Positions 11,054 through 21,935 of a DNA stretch of 64,000 nucleotides are shown piece after piece. Within the stretch, counting starts at the first letter, position 1; every line of letters begins with the position of its first letter. A program made the translations under genes and the position numbers. Origin of the DNA: Nematopogon swammerdamellus (taxonomy: Eukaryota; Arthropoda; Insecta; Lepidoptera; Adelidae); the NCBI GenBank assembly GCA_946902875.1, contig OX336345.1, positions 13,733,395-13,797,394 of the forward strand, in the 5' to 3' direction. The notes under the pieces were generated by a model. It ran no database searches. It was not told the DNA's origin and worked only from the letters and a program-made list of their open reading frames with translations.

Positions 11054-13560
11054 GCTGAGCAGGCTCCGCTTGATCAGTGCCGTGAGACTTTTAGGAACTG
11101 CTGAAGTGATTGTGATAAAATTATCCAATGGAGTGTGGAACTGTTTAGTCTGTGGTCGAGTCCGATATGTTATCTGTGGTCACGTCGTCGGCGTCACGTC
11201 GGGACGTTGGAGTTTGAGTTGCGTTTTCGTGGCGTGTGCAAAAACATTGCATAGATTACTTAATACTTTAGACATGGAATCAACCTCTCCATTTACGCTA
11301 CCTATTGTTTTTTATTACGGTTGACTGGAGAAAATGTTTTATGGCAATAAGTCCGCCCTTGCCATAGATTTAACGGCATAAAGTATAATTATTGAAGCGA
11401 GCTCTTTCGACGGCCTGGGTGTCCTTTACTCTTTCACATTTGTATTAATCCCAATTTAATAAATAAATAAATAAATATCGATGGGCGGCGGCGGTGTAGC
11501 GCTCAGAGAAATGTGAGAGTGACAAGGTCACTGTAAACGCAACTTTATACTAAGAAGAGAATACGCATTCGAGATAGGACGTATGGAGAATGTTTAATTG
11601 TGATTTGGAATGGGGAGGGCTGTTATTGTAATAATGTGTAGGTATTTGATGAATAAGTGAGTTTAGAATGCAAACATAGCTAGTAGGGTAGGTATCTAAG
11701 AATCTAAAATGTTTGCTAACAAAAAACCAATCGTCAATTAAGATATTTTTGAATTTGCCACAATCTTTGATATGTTTCAATATATGAACAGACAGGGTCT
11801 ATTTACACGAATGTATAGTTATAGATTTGTATGTTGAGATGCCTATGCGCGGATACGACACAATTAAGAAATTATACATTTTTTCAAACCAATACTTAAT
11901 TACTGCATGAAAGTACACATTCCTGAAGCCAATTGTGTCTTACTTTGTAGAAGATATTTTACCTAAGCCTAGTTATTATTTTAAAAATAATTTTGACAAG
12001 TTACGCACGCATATGTAATAAATATGGCTTGTTGTAGGTTGTAGGGCTGCCATTCGGTCGGTTCTCCCCGGATTCCTGATTGTTTTTAAGGTCCCGTCGC
12101 AACATTGCGAAAAATGGGATCCTTAGGTATGGGTTCACTCGGTGTGTGTCTGTCTATCTGTCCATCTGTCGGTTAAGCGCAGATATGGATGTAACTGATG
12201 CCAAAATACGCATAATTTTTATACAAATTTGTTTAATAGTCAGGTGGAAAGTACAGGGTGCCCAAAATGGCGAACAAAAAAAAATGTGTTTTCTTTTAAT
12301 AAATCGAATGTCATGTCATTCTATAGGTATTGTTGGGACAATTTTAAAAATATATATCATGGCTATAATTATTAAGTTTTCTTTAACAAATATTTGGTTT
12401 AAACGTTGACCCAAACGGTACATTTTCGTATTAAAGATTAGTTGAAAATTGTGAAAACCTAAATAAAATATAGGAATAGTTGTGAAGCACACTTATGCAG
12501 TTGTGCATACAATAGTTCATTTTGCTCAAAAAGTATTATATTTTGAGATAATCCGGGGTTTGACTTCTTTTTCTTGGTTTAATTATTTTAGAGATGACAG
12601 TGTTGGCAGCCTTACTTGGTGGGCAAGTTTTGACTTAATTCTTATTTATGTATGACTTTGAGATATTTTTTACAATGATTACAAAGTAAAGGTTTTGAGT
12701 ACTTACAAATTTTACAGTGTTACTAAACACAATATGTTTGTGTTATCATATGATTTTGCAATTAATGTGTGCCTTATGCCTACCATAGTTTTTATTCTCG
12801 ATTTTTTAAGGAAATCGTGATGTTATGCTATTGCCTATAGCCATCTGAACATCTTGTCAGATTGCATTGTTGTGAGCAGCATCTAAATCGGTTGATCCGT
12901 TCTCTAGTTATAAGCAAACTAGACCGATTTAAAAGCGACAAATTTAGTGCTCGAGGTTGAAATATTTTAAAATAAGGATTGGACTACACACACACCGACC
13001 TAATGTTCGTTATTATTGTAAATACAAATGTTATGTATACATTCTTGATTGAACACCAATTTATACAAATGAGGTACATTAGGCGAGCTTTATGCTAAGT
13101 CGGTAAATGTTATGTCGGTAATAAGAATACTTATTATTGTATTTAGTTTATTAATAGAATATGGCTGTGGTTCCATTTAGCATGATCTAGCAAAAGTCTA
13201 ATTGTAACCATCTTATAATTTGTTTTATTCAGATTAATACATTGTATTTACTTATACATACTATAGGTAACCAATTGTGCATTAAGTAATTCGGTTCGGT
13301 GCGTTAAGTATAATAAATAATATGTGAACGAGAGCATATAGTGCCATAACATTATACATTATACAATTGAGAAGTAGGTACAAGAATGCGCGATTGTGAA
13401 TATGCATGTTAGTTCATTATAATTGTACATTAACTAGATAGATAGGTACGTACGTAAAATAGTAGTTAAGAAATCAAGCGACTGTTTAGATTATCCTGTT
13501 TTTTTTATTAATAAGACGAACCTTGTTGATACTTACATACTTGAAATAAAGCAATGTTCG
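11054..13560 (+). other. probable 3' UTR of the transporter gene
   Basis: About 2.5 kb downstream of the stop codon with no other gene and few recognisable transposons. AATAAA signals occur at 11459 and, near the end, at 13545, so short and long polyadenylated forms are possible. The assignment is inferred from position and the relative lack of repeats. Confidence 0.4.
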
Positions 13561-13644
13561 TTGTTTCTATTACCTACATCGTATTTATATTTTCATTTTA
13601 TACAAGCTTTTCCCCGCTGCTTCGCTCGCGTGAGATTCATGATT

Positions 13645-13754
13645 AAAAAAGTTTAATTACAAATTAAAAAAAACCCCGACCCTCAAAAAGTCAAAGATAA
13701 TTTCCGTTTACTTACTTAAAGTCGGGGTTTTTTAAATTTGTAATTTAACTTTTA
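13645..13754. repeat. hairpin MITE-like inverted repeat
   Basis: The left arm (GTTTAATTACAAATT, a run of A, then ACCCCGAC) is mirrored on the right (GTCGGGGT, a run of T, then AAATTTGTAATTTAAC). The arms are about 35 bp, separated by about 35 bp. A remnant of the CCCGC-GCTTCGCTCGCG Helitron-like end sits immediately left (13598-13640). Confidence 0.55.
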
Positions 13755-13825
13755 TTTCAAGCTTTTAAAAAAAAACCATGCAAATCGGTCCAATTTTTAA
13801 GGTAATTAATTTTTTTATCACTTAA

Positions 13826-13940
13826 TTGAAATGAAGGGAAGCACTGACATGGCACCTAGTTCAGCCGGTGTTACGGGTTGACATCGCGGATGTTGTAGGT
13901 GATGTAGCCAACCGTGTCAGTTTTCATAAAAAAAAAACTT
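13826..13940 (+). mobile_element. SINE 3' fragment
   Basis: Reads GGAAGCACTGACATGGCACC...GATGTAGCCAACCGTG and ends in an A run. This is the 3' half of the SINE family seen in full at 46975-47334. The 5' half is missing. Confidence 0.55.
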
Positions 13941-14105
13941 TATTACGTGATTACAAACATAGGTAAGTCCCGTAATCCCGATTAAATAAGCTTCCTAACA
14001 AAAAAAAAACGCATCCAAATGGGTCCATCAGTTTGGGAGAGCCTACGATGCCACAGACAGACACACACACATGTACACACACACACACGTCAAACTTATA
14101 ACACC

Positions 14106-14965
14106 CCTCCGTCGCTCTGTTACAAATAAAATGGACACCATTTTTGAAAAAGTGGAGCAAGATCGGCTTATCAGTAGTTACGACGTACCTAGCTGAAGAG
14201 CTGGAAATTGACCACAAAACAGATTTGACCCATTTGAAAAAAGCTGGGTGCACAAAAAAGCTCGATATTTGGGTCCCACACGAGCTTACTGAAAGAAACC
14301 GTATACTCATTTGCGATTCTTTATTGAGACGACGTTTTTGAAAAGATTGACAACTGGCGATGAAAAGTGGTTCACGTACGACAAGAACGTGCGAAAAAAG
14401 TCGTGGTCAAAGGTCGGTCAGGTTTCACAGACTGTGGCCAAGCCCGGGTTAACTCGCAATAATGTGATGCTGTGTGCTCGGCTGTGTGTATGGGGTATTG
14501 GAAGGGCATTGTTCATTATGAGCTTTTACCGCCGGGCAGAACCATCGATTCGGATCTCTACTGCCAATAACTGATGAGATTAAAGCAAGAAGTTGAGAGA
14601 AAGAAGGGTGTGGTTTTTCATCACGACAACGCTAGACCACACACATCTTTAGTCACTCAGCAAAAATAAAGAGAGTTTGGCTGGGAGTTGTTAATGCATC
14701 CGCCATATAGCCCTGACCTTGCACTTTCAGATTTCCACCTGTTTCGGTCTCTTCAGAATTCTTTAGGCAGTGTCAGGTTAACATCAAGAGAGGACTGCGA
14801 AACAACTACTTGTCGCGTCTTTTTAATCAGAAGTCCCAAAATTTCTACAGCAACGGGAGATGTCACCCGTGTAGCAATTTTGGTGGCAGGTTGGTGGCGC
14901 GCCCATCAGAGAGTTTGCCCCGGACCGGTGCTCAATTGGATAAAACAGGTCAAATGCATACACTA
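14106..14965 (+). pseudogene. degenerate mariner transposase
   Basis: Fragments in shifting frames match the mariner order. First comes a DNA-binding part with LAEELEIDHKTDLTHLKKAG, then WVPHELTERN, GDEKWFTYD with the first catalytic Asp region, WSKVGQVSQTVAKPGLT, HHDNARPH-like sequence near 14620, and HPPYSPDLALSDFHLF, where the final catalytic Asp follows PYSPD. Several frameshifts and stops break the frame, and residues between the helix-turn-helix and GDEKW parts are missing. It is inactive. No intact terminal inverted repeats were found. Confidence 0.8.
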
Positions 14966-15655
14966 TTTAACGCGGATGGGACCGTGAGTGCAATTTGAGT
15001 GTAGGGTCACAGATTACTTAATAGTTACTTCGTAACAGATAAATCACTACATAGAAAATGTTCCTACCTTCGGGCTTTAATAGCCTACTGCTTCACGTCG
15101 CCAATCGCTGCGTGCGAAAATGTACCTTAACGATCGAGTGTAAAGTGGTTATTGCTTTGCAGCTGCGCGCAGTTGCGTGGGCGAGCGTCTATGTATACTT
15201 CGCGCGGCAGACGAATTTTCACTGAAATAGACCGCCGGCGGCCCGTCGGGAGGTAGGTAGTTAGCGCGCGCAAGTACATAGAGTACGTGAGGCCTGGTAG
15301 GGTACCCATGATACAACACAACATAACCGTCTTTAAACCTGCAGAAGTCCGGCATAGTAACCTAACACGTAAATAGAACCGTTCGGTCCACGCGAGGCAC
15401 CATTAAACCATATTTACACAAAAAATACGTTCTATTACTCTATACTCTAATTGGGCACCAAAACACCTCTATTACACCCTTGGTCCGAGCTGGGCACCTA
15501 GGCCTGGTTTCTCAACTGTTTTTGCCGAGAAATTGCTACTCGGGTGCAAGATGGTAAAAAGTCAACGAACCAAATGGCACATGTAGGTATACTAAATTTA
15601 AAAGTAATTAAACTTTGAAAAAAAAAATGTCTTGAGTTTTCATATAAAATGCAAA
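14966..15655. other. no gene recognised
   Basis: Contains a GC-rich stretch around 15160-15300 (GCGCGCAG..., CCGCCGGCGGCCCGTCGGG) of unknown nature. No frame resembles a known protein. Confidence 0.35.
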
Positions 15656-15659
15656 GAAA

Positions 15660-15905
15660 CTTTTTCCCCGACCTATTATATTTAGCCTACCCTGTGTCAC
15701 GTATAGTTAAATGTGCTTGCACTAAGTTTAATAGAATTCGGATAATCAGTTTAAGAATAAAATTATGGAGGAACATACATTCATACAGAAAATATTTCTA
15801 AAAATTGTCAATTTAGTTTTAGTATCATACATAGAGTCTACAATATCTCATAAAACAAAGTAATTTGCTCCATGACCAACCCTTACAGATCTATTATTAG
15901 TATTA
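15660..15905 (-). repeat. truncated Helitron-like element
   Basis: TTTAGCCTACCCTGTGTCAC through CCTTACAGATCTATTATTAG matches the 5' half of the elements at 149-534 and 9404-9878. The CTAG-bearing 3' end is absent. Confidence 0.45.
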
Positions 15906-16344
15906 ATTAAATATGCAGTGGATGAATATTTAAAACAATGAATGAACAAATGAATGAATGGACGAATGATTGAGATATGAATGATGAATACACGGTGAAT
16001 GAATGTTATTGAACAATATGCAGTAGCTAGCTAGCAACAGCACTGCAGTTGGATCTAAAGCTAAACGCACGGAGACAGCGGTTACCTCCAAGTATATTAT
16101 GAAATAAATTCGATTCAGTTGAAGATCCATTGTCTCTGTCTACCTCATTGCGAAACAGGCGTGTCGTCATGTATCTATATATTTCAATTTAAATCGTACA
16201 CTTACGGCATTGATTTTATAACCCTATAAAATCAATGACTTACGGTAATATTGCGAATGTATTGCGATCAATTAGGGAAAATATCATGTTTCGAAACTGG
16301 GCAACACTGCCATAATAACATAAAAAAATTACTGACACGGAAAA

Positions 16345-16580
16345 CGATACTGGAAACTGACACAGTTGGCCTACAATATCCGTGATGTCAGCCCATAACA
16401 CATTGGTGAACTAGGTGCCATGACAGTGCTTCCATTCGGTCCTGCCGGGTACACTGAGCTGAAAGGCAAACACGAACTATTTACATAGCCGATTCGACCG
16501 ACTGTGTATTTAGTGCGGTGGTACGTACCAATCCGGGCCGGTTAAAACCTACCTAGTAAGGTAAGAAGGGAAGGGACCTG
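16345..16580 (-). mobile_element. SINE, minus orientation
   Basis: GGAAACTGACACAGTTGGCC...GTGCGGTGGTACGTACCAAT aligns with the complement of the SINE at 46975-47334. The head is missing and no intact poly-A tail is visible. Confidence 0.5.
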
Positions 16581-16724
16581 AGGAAGGGTCCTTCAGTTTT
16601 ACGTGGAATACGAGGTGGAATTCAATCCGACAAAAGTTCTAACCATATATAAACATATACATAAACTCATAAACTTACTAATTTACTAGGAGTAATGAAT
16701 ATAATATATTTTTTATAAATGAAA

Positions 16725-16921
16725 TCGTCTGACAGAATCTTCTAGCAGAAAAATCTAAAAAAAAGACAGACGCTCTATGTGTTAATTTATATTTTCAGGA
16801 ACGTTTTCATACAAGTTTGGTCCGATCACGTTCAGCTACCGTCGATTTTTGGGCAACTTATTTTTCATTCTTTGAATTATATTTTTAGTAGGTTCGATTA
16901 GAACCATTCAGCTCAGTTTAC
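16725..16921. repeat. dispersed repeat, second copy at 29314-29485
   Basis: Both copies contain CATACAAGTTTGGTCCGATC and GATTAGAACCATTCAGCTC with matching sequence between, in the same orientation. The type is not recognised. Confidence 0.5.
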
Positions 16922-17001
16922 CTAATGAACAAATAGGCATACAAATGCTAAGAGCTTTTTCTTTCAGTTATACCAATCATGCATAACAATGGAAGGTGAA
17001 T

Positions 17002-17082
17002 TCACTCGGTACGAAGAGGCGAGTCGTTCGTGCTTGCGAACTGCAGCAAAACCATCGCGTACTTGATGCACACAGTAATAAC
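17002..17082 (-). CDS. gustatory receptor last exon (exon 4)
   Basis: After a TTTGTTTGCAG acceptor the minus strand encodes VITVCIKYAMVLLQFAST and ends DSPLRTE-stop (26 residues). This is the final transmembrane segment of an insect gustatory receptor, with the KY-----LLQF version of the family's C-terminal signature. Phase is 0, matching the ATG|GT donor of exon 3 at 21936 (GrA) and of the exon remnant at 17909. It may serve GrA across a 4.85 kb intron, or be the only intact exon of a separate broken receptor. The nearest homologue is GrB exon 4 (32618-32689). Confidence 0.65.
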   Translation of the reverse strand, partial: VITVCIKYAMVLLQFASTNDSPLRTE

Positions 17083-17191
17083 CTGCAAACAAAGGGAAGT
17101 GTCATACATAATTTATGTATGATCGATCATCTTGGAATGACAATACAACAGTTTTACCATAGTTTAAACATACTCATTTTACTATGGTTTT

Positions 17192-17775
17192 ACTGTCCGC
17201 ACGCGACCTCCGAGGAATCGGGGGCTGGGGAAGCGGACCGGTGGTATATTATTACTTCTGTGCCGGTGGTGTGCGCCCCGTCCGACCGTTGCCAGTACTC
17301 TTTTCTATTCTGTGCCGTTGCTTCATAATACCCCGCACTATCCTAGTACGAGTGTTGGCCTTGATCCGAGAGCATGCTTACCTATTGGTTCATTTGCGCG
17401 CGTGCTTGTGAGGAAACATAACATTACCTCTGTCTCGTCAAACAAGCTATCACAGAAGAAGATTGGTGTGGTTATGATGACCATGTTAACCCATGGTTAA
17501 GTATTAGAGGAACATTACTGGCAAAAGGATGGCCTAATGGAGAATGCTACCGACTCATTTATTATTGAAGTACGTGAGGAGAGTGACGATAGTAAATCAT
17601 ATTCTTAAAGCACTGATTCTAATTACGACAGTAACTAATTTTATTATAGAATAATTTCATAATTCATAACGATAACATAAAATCGACTAAATCACTGCAC
17701 TAGGTCATTCATTACGTAAACATTTCTTATGTTTCCTCGGAGCTCGCGTGCGGGCTGCTGCGGTGTGCGGACAGT
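17192..17775. mobile_element. non-autonomous TIR element in a receptor intron
   Basis: The ends read ACTGTCCGCAC and its complement GTGCGGACAGT. Subterminal GCG-ACCTCCGAGGAA and its complement are mirrored further in, offset by an extra block on the right. The homologous intron at 32690-32785 lacks this segment, which defines it as an insertion of about 0.6 kb. No known transposase domain was recognised. Confidence 0.5.
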
Positions 17776-17908
17776 AGTCCGTTCATGGTGATTTGGGTTT
17801 TCATCAGTGGATTAATTTTGTTATCTTTTACAATGACCATTATACAACTTCGTACATTTATTTAACAACATTTTAAGCCGTGTGGGTGGACATTGAAATA
17901 TCACGCAC

Positions 17909-17968
17909 CGTGAAGACTAAACCTTCACGAGGTAGCTTCGGCTTGCTTATTTCCAAAACTCGTGACTT
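17909..17968 (-). pseudogene. gustatory receptor exon 3 remnant
   Basis: The minus strand has a TTGCAG acceptor, then KSRVLEISK..., and ends at an ACG|GTGCGTG donor, as in GrB exon 3. It is 60 bp rather than 90 and lacks the APYGLFVVDNA core. The shortening keeps the frame. With exon 4 at 17002 it looks like the tail of a third, otherwise lost receptor. Confidence 0.6.
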
Positions 17969-18459
17969 CTGCAATTCATAAGATCACCTAAATCCTAATA
18001 ATATTTCAACTGGCTATTAAGTATGGCGCCTTGCTTTTGCTTATGGCTGTCCCCACCTATACAGCTCCCTGAATAGCTAATAAATAAGACAAGGTACCTA
18101 ATTAAAAAAAAAAAACACTTGTTTGTTGCCAATTAGTGATTTATAAAAAATATACATATTTGTTATAATTAATTACATATACATGTTTCGTCCTGTTATT
18201 TTTATTTCATGGTGCATTTTCGGACAAATATTTATAAGTCAACATCGTTGAAAAGTTTAGAAAGCGCAGTTAGTAGGTAGGTAAATAGATAGACAGAAAT
18301 TATTTATCGCTTAACAAAATTTTTATAAATATCACATACAGTGCAGTACGCGTGTTACAAGCGGTCTAACCGAGGGTCTAACTAATGCGAACAGTGTAAT
18401 TATAATTATTATATTAAAATATGTTATATAATTATAATAGAAATAGAAAATATAGTAGA

Positions 18460-19670
18460 CTAGCTTTTGCCCGCGGCTTCGCTCGCGTGAAATTCGTATT
18501 TCAAAGGAAGGAAGTAAGTAACAAAGACCGATCTGCGTTAAGGTAAACGATAAACCTTCTTGATGAAAGTAAGTAACTGAGGGCGAGGCCGAAGGCGGAG
18601 CTGCGTTCAGGAAGACGATAAACTTTTAGAAGAAAGTAAGTAACAGAGAGCGAGGCCGAAGGCCGAGCTGCGATCAGGAAGACCATAAACCTTCTCGAAG
18701 AGAGTAAGTAACTAAGGGCGAGGCCGAAGGCCGAGCTGCGTTCAGGAAGACCATAAACCTTCTCGAAGAAAGTAAGTAACTAAGGGCGAGGCCGACGGCC
18801 GAGCTGCGTTCAGGAAGACTATAAACCTTCTTGATGAAAGTAAGTAACTGAGGGCGAGGCCGAAGGCCGAGCTGCGTTCAGGAAGACAATAAACTTTTCG
18901 AAGAAAGCAAGTAACAGAGAGCGAGGCCGAAGGCCGAGCTGCGTTCAGGAAGACGATAACCTTTTCGAAAAAAGTAAGTAACAGAGGGCGATGCAGAAGG
19001 CCGAGCTGCGTTCAGGAAGACCATAAACCTTCTCGAAGAAAGTAAGTAACTGAGGGCGAGGCCGAAGGCCGAGCTGCGTTCAGGAAGACGATAACCTTTT
19101 CGAAGAAAGTAAGTAACAGAGGGCGAGGCCGAAGGCCGAGTTGCGTTCATGAAGACTATAAACTTTCTCGAAGAAAGTAAGTAACTAAGGGCGAGGCCGA
19201 AGGTCGAGCTGCGTTCAGAAAGACTATAAACCATCTTGAAGAAAGTAAGTGACTATCACCCGTAGTTACTTACTGTCATCGAGAAGGTTTAGCGTCTTCC
19301 AGGATACAGCTCGGCCTTTGGCCGCGCCCTTAGTTACGTACTTTCTTCGAGAAGGATTATAGACTTCCTGAACGCAGCTCGACCTTAGGCCTCGCCCTCA
19401 GTTACTTACTTTCTTCGAGAAGGTTGAAGGTCTTCCTGAACGCAGCTCAGCCTTCGGCCTCGCCCTTTGTTATTTACTTTCTTCGAAAAGGTTTATACTC
19501 TTCCTGAACGCAGCTCGGCCTTCGGCCTCGCTCTTTAGTATGTTACTTCATTTCTTTGAGAACGTTTATTGTTTATCTGAATCCCTCCGGCCCCGGCCTA
19601 AGTTACTTACTTTCTTCTTTTGAAATACGAGTTTTACGCGAGCGAATCCGCGGGAAAATCTATCGATATT
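18460..19670 (-). mobile_element. Helitron-like element with two inverted 68-bp arrays
   Basis: Starts A|CTAGCTTTTGCCCGCGGC, then forward copies of the 68-bp unit to about 19250. Orientation then flips and the array runs in reverse to about 19600, ending in TTTTACGCGAGCGAATCCGCGGG, an internal copy of the terminal motif. A near-mirror locus lies at 45160-46514. The flanking AAATAAAATTCAG...GAGACACAGGATAGG part and a GC-rich patch (19842-19895) are shared with that locus. The 5' TC end is not clear. Confidence 0.55.
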
Positions 19671-20032
19671 AAAATAAGAAACTTCAGTTCAAATAAATCA
19701 AATACTTTAGATACCTAACTAAGTAAAACTGAATTTTATTTAACCTATCCTGTGTCTCGTATAGCTAAATGTGCGTGTACTAATTTTAATCGAATTTAGA
19801 TGATAGGCTTAAATTTTATGGAGGAAATTCATAAATATATATTCGCCGCGCCCCGCTGCCCCCCGCCCCGCCCGTACTGTGCGCCGCAGGACGACATGGT
19901 ATCAAGACATTCTGTCGTAACTTTTAAACTATTTGTCCAAATTACTTAGTGTAAAAGCCAAAGTTTACCTACTTTAAATACCAGAAGCGATAAAAATATG
20001 TATTTTGATAAGAATTAATCCAATATTATAAA

Positions 20033-20390
20033 ATGTGCATTGTAAATACAGTATCCAATTTAAATGTATTTATGGTTCACTATTTTGGCTACAGTGGCTT
20101 CCACAAAGAGATATATGCTGTCGCGGACTTTTTTTTAGAACTATTTAAGAGAAACAACCTCACCATACATTATCTTCGTCTAACGGTTTATGCAGCGCAC
20201 GCCGAGATAGCTCTCAGATGGCAGGATTTTTTCCGACTTACTTTATCGATATACCTATTTGGGCCAATTTACACAATGAATTTATAAATTATAGCCTATT
20301 TATGTTATGTTGATGTACTGAATCAGTTCAGTAGTTTTCGCGTGAAAGAGGAATAAAGGTCCATACATCCATCCATTTCTCGTTTATAAT
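20033..20390. repeat. dispersed repeat, type unknown
   Basis: Contains AGATAGCTCTCAGATGGCAG and, at the right, AGTTTTCGCGTGAAAGAGGA, a phrase that occurs near the 5' sides of the Helitron-like elements. The frame over 20033-20287 looks like repeat sequence and not a conserved protein. Confidence 0.35.
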
Positions 20391-21240
20391 ACCTAAGCTT
20401 TTGCCCGCGGCTTCGCTCGCTGTAGACTCGATTTAACAGCAAATCCTATTTAAACGCAAATATGATAATAAAATGTTTCTCCCTCTCCCTCTCCCTCTCC
20501 CTCTCCCTCTCCCTCTCCCTCTCCCTCTCCCTCTCCCTCTCCCTCTCCCTCTCCCTCTTCCTCTCCCTCTCCCTCTCCCTATCCCTCTCCCTCTCCCTCT
20601 CCCTCTCCCTCTCCCTCTCCCTCTCCCTCTCCCTCTCCCTCTCCCTCTCCCTCTCCCTCTATCTCTATCTCTCCCTACACCATCCCTCCCTCTTGCCCCA
20701 CCCACCCCCTCCTCACCCTTCCCTCCTTTTCCTCCCCCCTCCTATCGCTGCTCTTCCTCCCCCAACCTCCTTCCCCTTCCTTCATCTCCCTACCTACGCT
20801 CCTCTCCCGACCATTTGACCACTTTCTTTTTAAATTATATTACCATGCGATATACACTTCATTTACAGGAAAACCTAAACGAAAATCCTAAGCCTTCAAG
20901 TTTTCACAGAAAACGCAGGATGGTACGGAACCCTCTTTACGCAAGGTCGACTCGAACTTGATCACTTTTTTTGGATATACACTTAATTTACAGGAAAACC
21001 TAAACGAAAATCCTAAGCCTTCTAGTTCTCACCGAAAACGGAATGGTACGGAACCCTCTTTACGCGAGCTCGACTCGAACTTGACCACTTTTTTTCAAAA
21101 TTATGTTACTCCGGGATATACACTACCACTATAAAAAGTTTCGTCAAAATCCGTCCAGCCGTTCAGGCGTGAAAGAGGAACAAACAAACAAATAAACAAA
21201 CAAACAAACAAACAAACAAATATACTTTCACATTTATGAT
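20391..21240 (-). mobile_element. Helitron-like fragment with CTCCCT microsatellite
   Basis: The left end GCTTTTGCCCGCGGCTTCGC is the usual terminal motif, with a degraded CTAG. The right end has CCAGCCGTTCAGGCGTGAAA and a CAAA microsatellite, then TACTTTCACATTTATGATAT. Internally, a segment around 20875-21010 is tandemly duplicated (GGAAAACCTAAACGAAAATC appears twice). The 5' TC is not preserved. Confidence 0.45.
20474..20670. repeat. (CTCCCT)n hexanucleotide microsatellite
   Basis: About 33 near-perfect copies with a few T or A substitutions, then a C/T-rich region to about 20815. Reading frames over it give Leu-Pro, Ser-Leu or Arg-Gly repeats on the two strands and are artefacts. Confidence 0.95.
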
Positions 21241-21410
21241 ATTATTATAATTATAATATATTATATTATATATTATATATTATATATTATATATTATAGT
21301 GAGATGAGATGAGATTATGTTCGAGACGAAGTAAATGTATGGCGCTTTTCCACATCCCTGGCATGCCGCATGGCATGGCATGGCATTAAGCCCGCCATTT
21401 GTGACGCTTT

Positions 21411-21729
21411 TATACACGGTGTTGCAACCCCAACCGTAAAACCCGAAAGGGTATGATTCCGTACGTGAAATAGAACAACTTTTGTTCTACGACTTTTTTA
21501 TTAGAAGAAGAAAATTTTTTTTTCTCCATACATTTTGAGAATAGGCATTTAAAATTTGTATGGAAAAAATATATTTTTTTTTGTTTCAAAAATGTTTTTT
21601 TCTTCACAGAAGTTGTTTAGTTTCACATATAGAATCTTTCCCGTTCCCCTTAGGTCATCGGTCAGAATCGTTTCCGTTTCTCTTAGGTCAGTTAAAAATA
21701 TTACGGGGGCAACTGCAACACCGTGTATA
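21411..21729. mobile_element. TIR MITE with TA target site
   Basis: Left TATACACGGTGTTGCA is matched by right TGCAACACCGTGTATA, giving terminal repeats of about 16 bp and a TA duplication. The 319-bp body has no gene. A Tc1/mariner-type MITE is plausible from the TA target. Confidence 0.65.
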
Positions 21730-21935
21730 CTGATGAAAAATAAAGTATATTTTTATTTCATTTAATTTCATATACCCAATGACAGTTTTATTATCTCGAA
21801 ATCTTTTGTGTAACGGGAAAGAAATAAAAAATAATAGAAAAAGGTTCAGAAAGGGAAGACTAGGCACATGGTAAGTACATTATTGTTAGAAAGTATTTTT
21901 AGAAAGATTAGTCTCTTGCTCGTTTTGGTACTCAC

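Noticed and set aside
20433..20961. Long frames encoding Leu-Pro, Ser-Leu or Arg-Gly repeats
   Set aside because: They are translations of the CTCCCT microsatellite on both strands.
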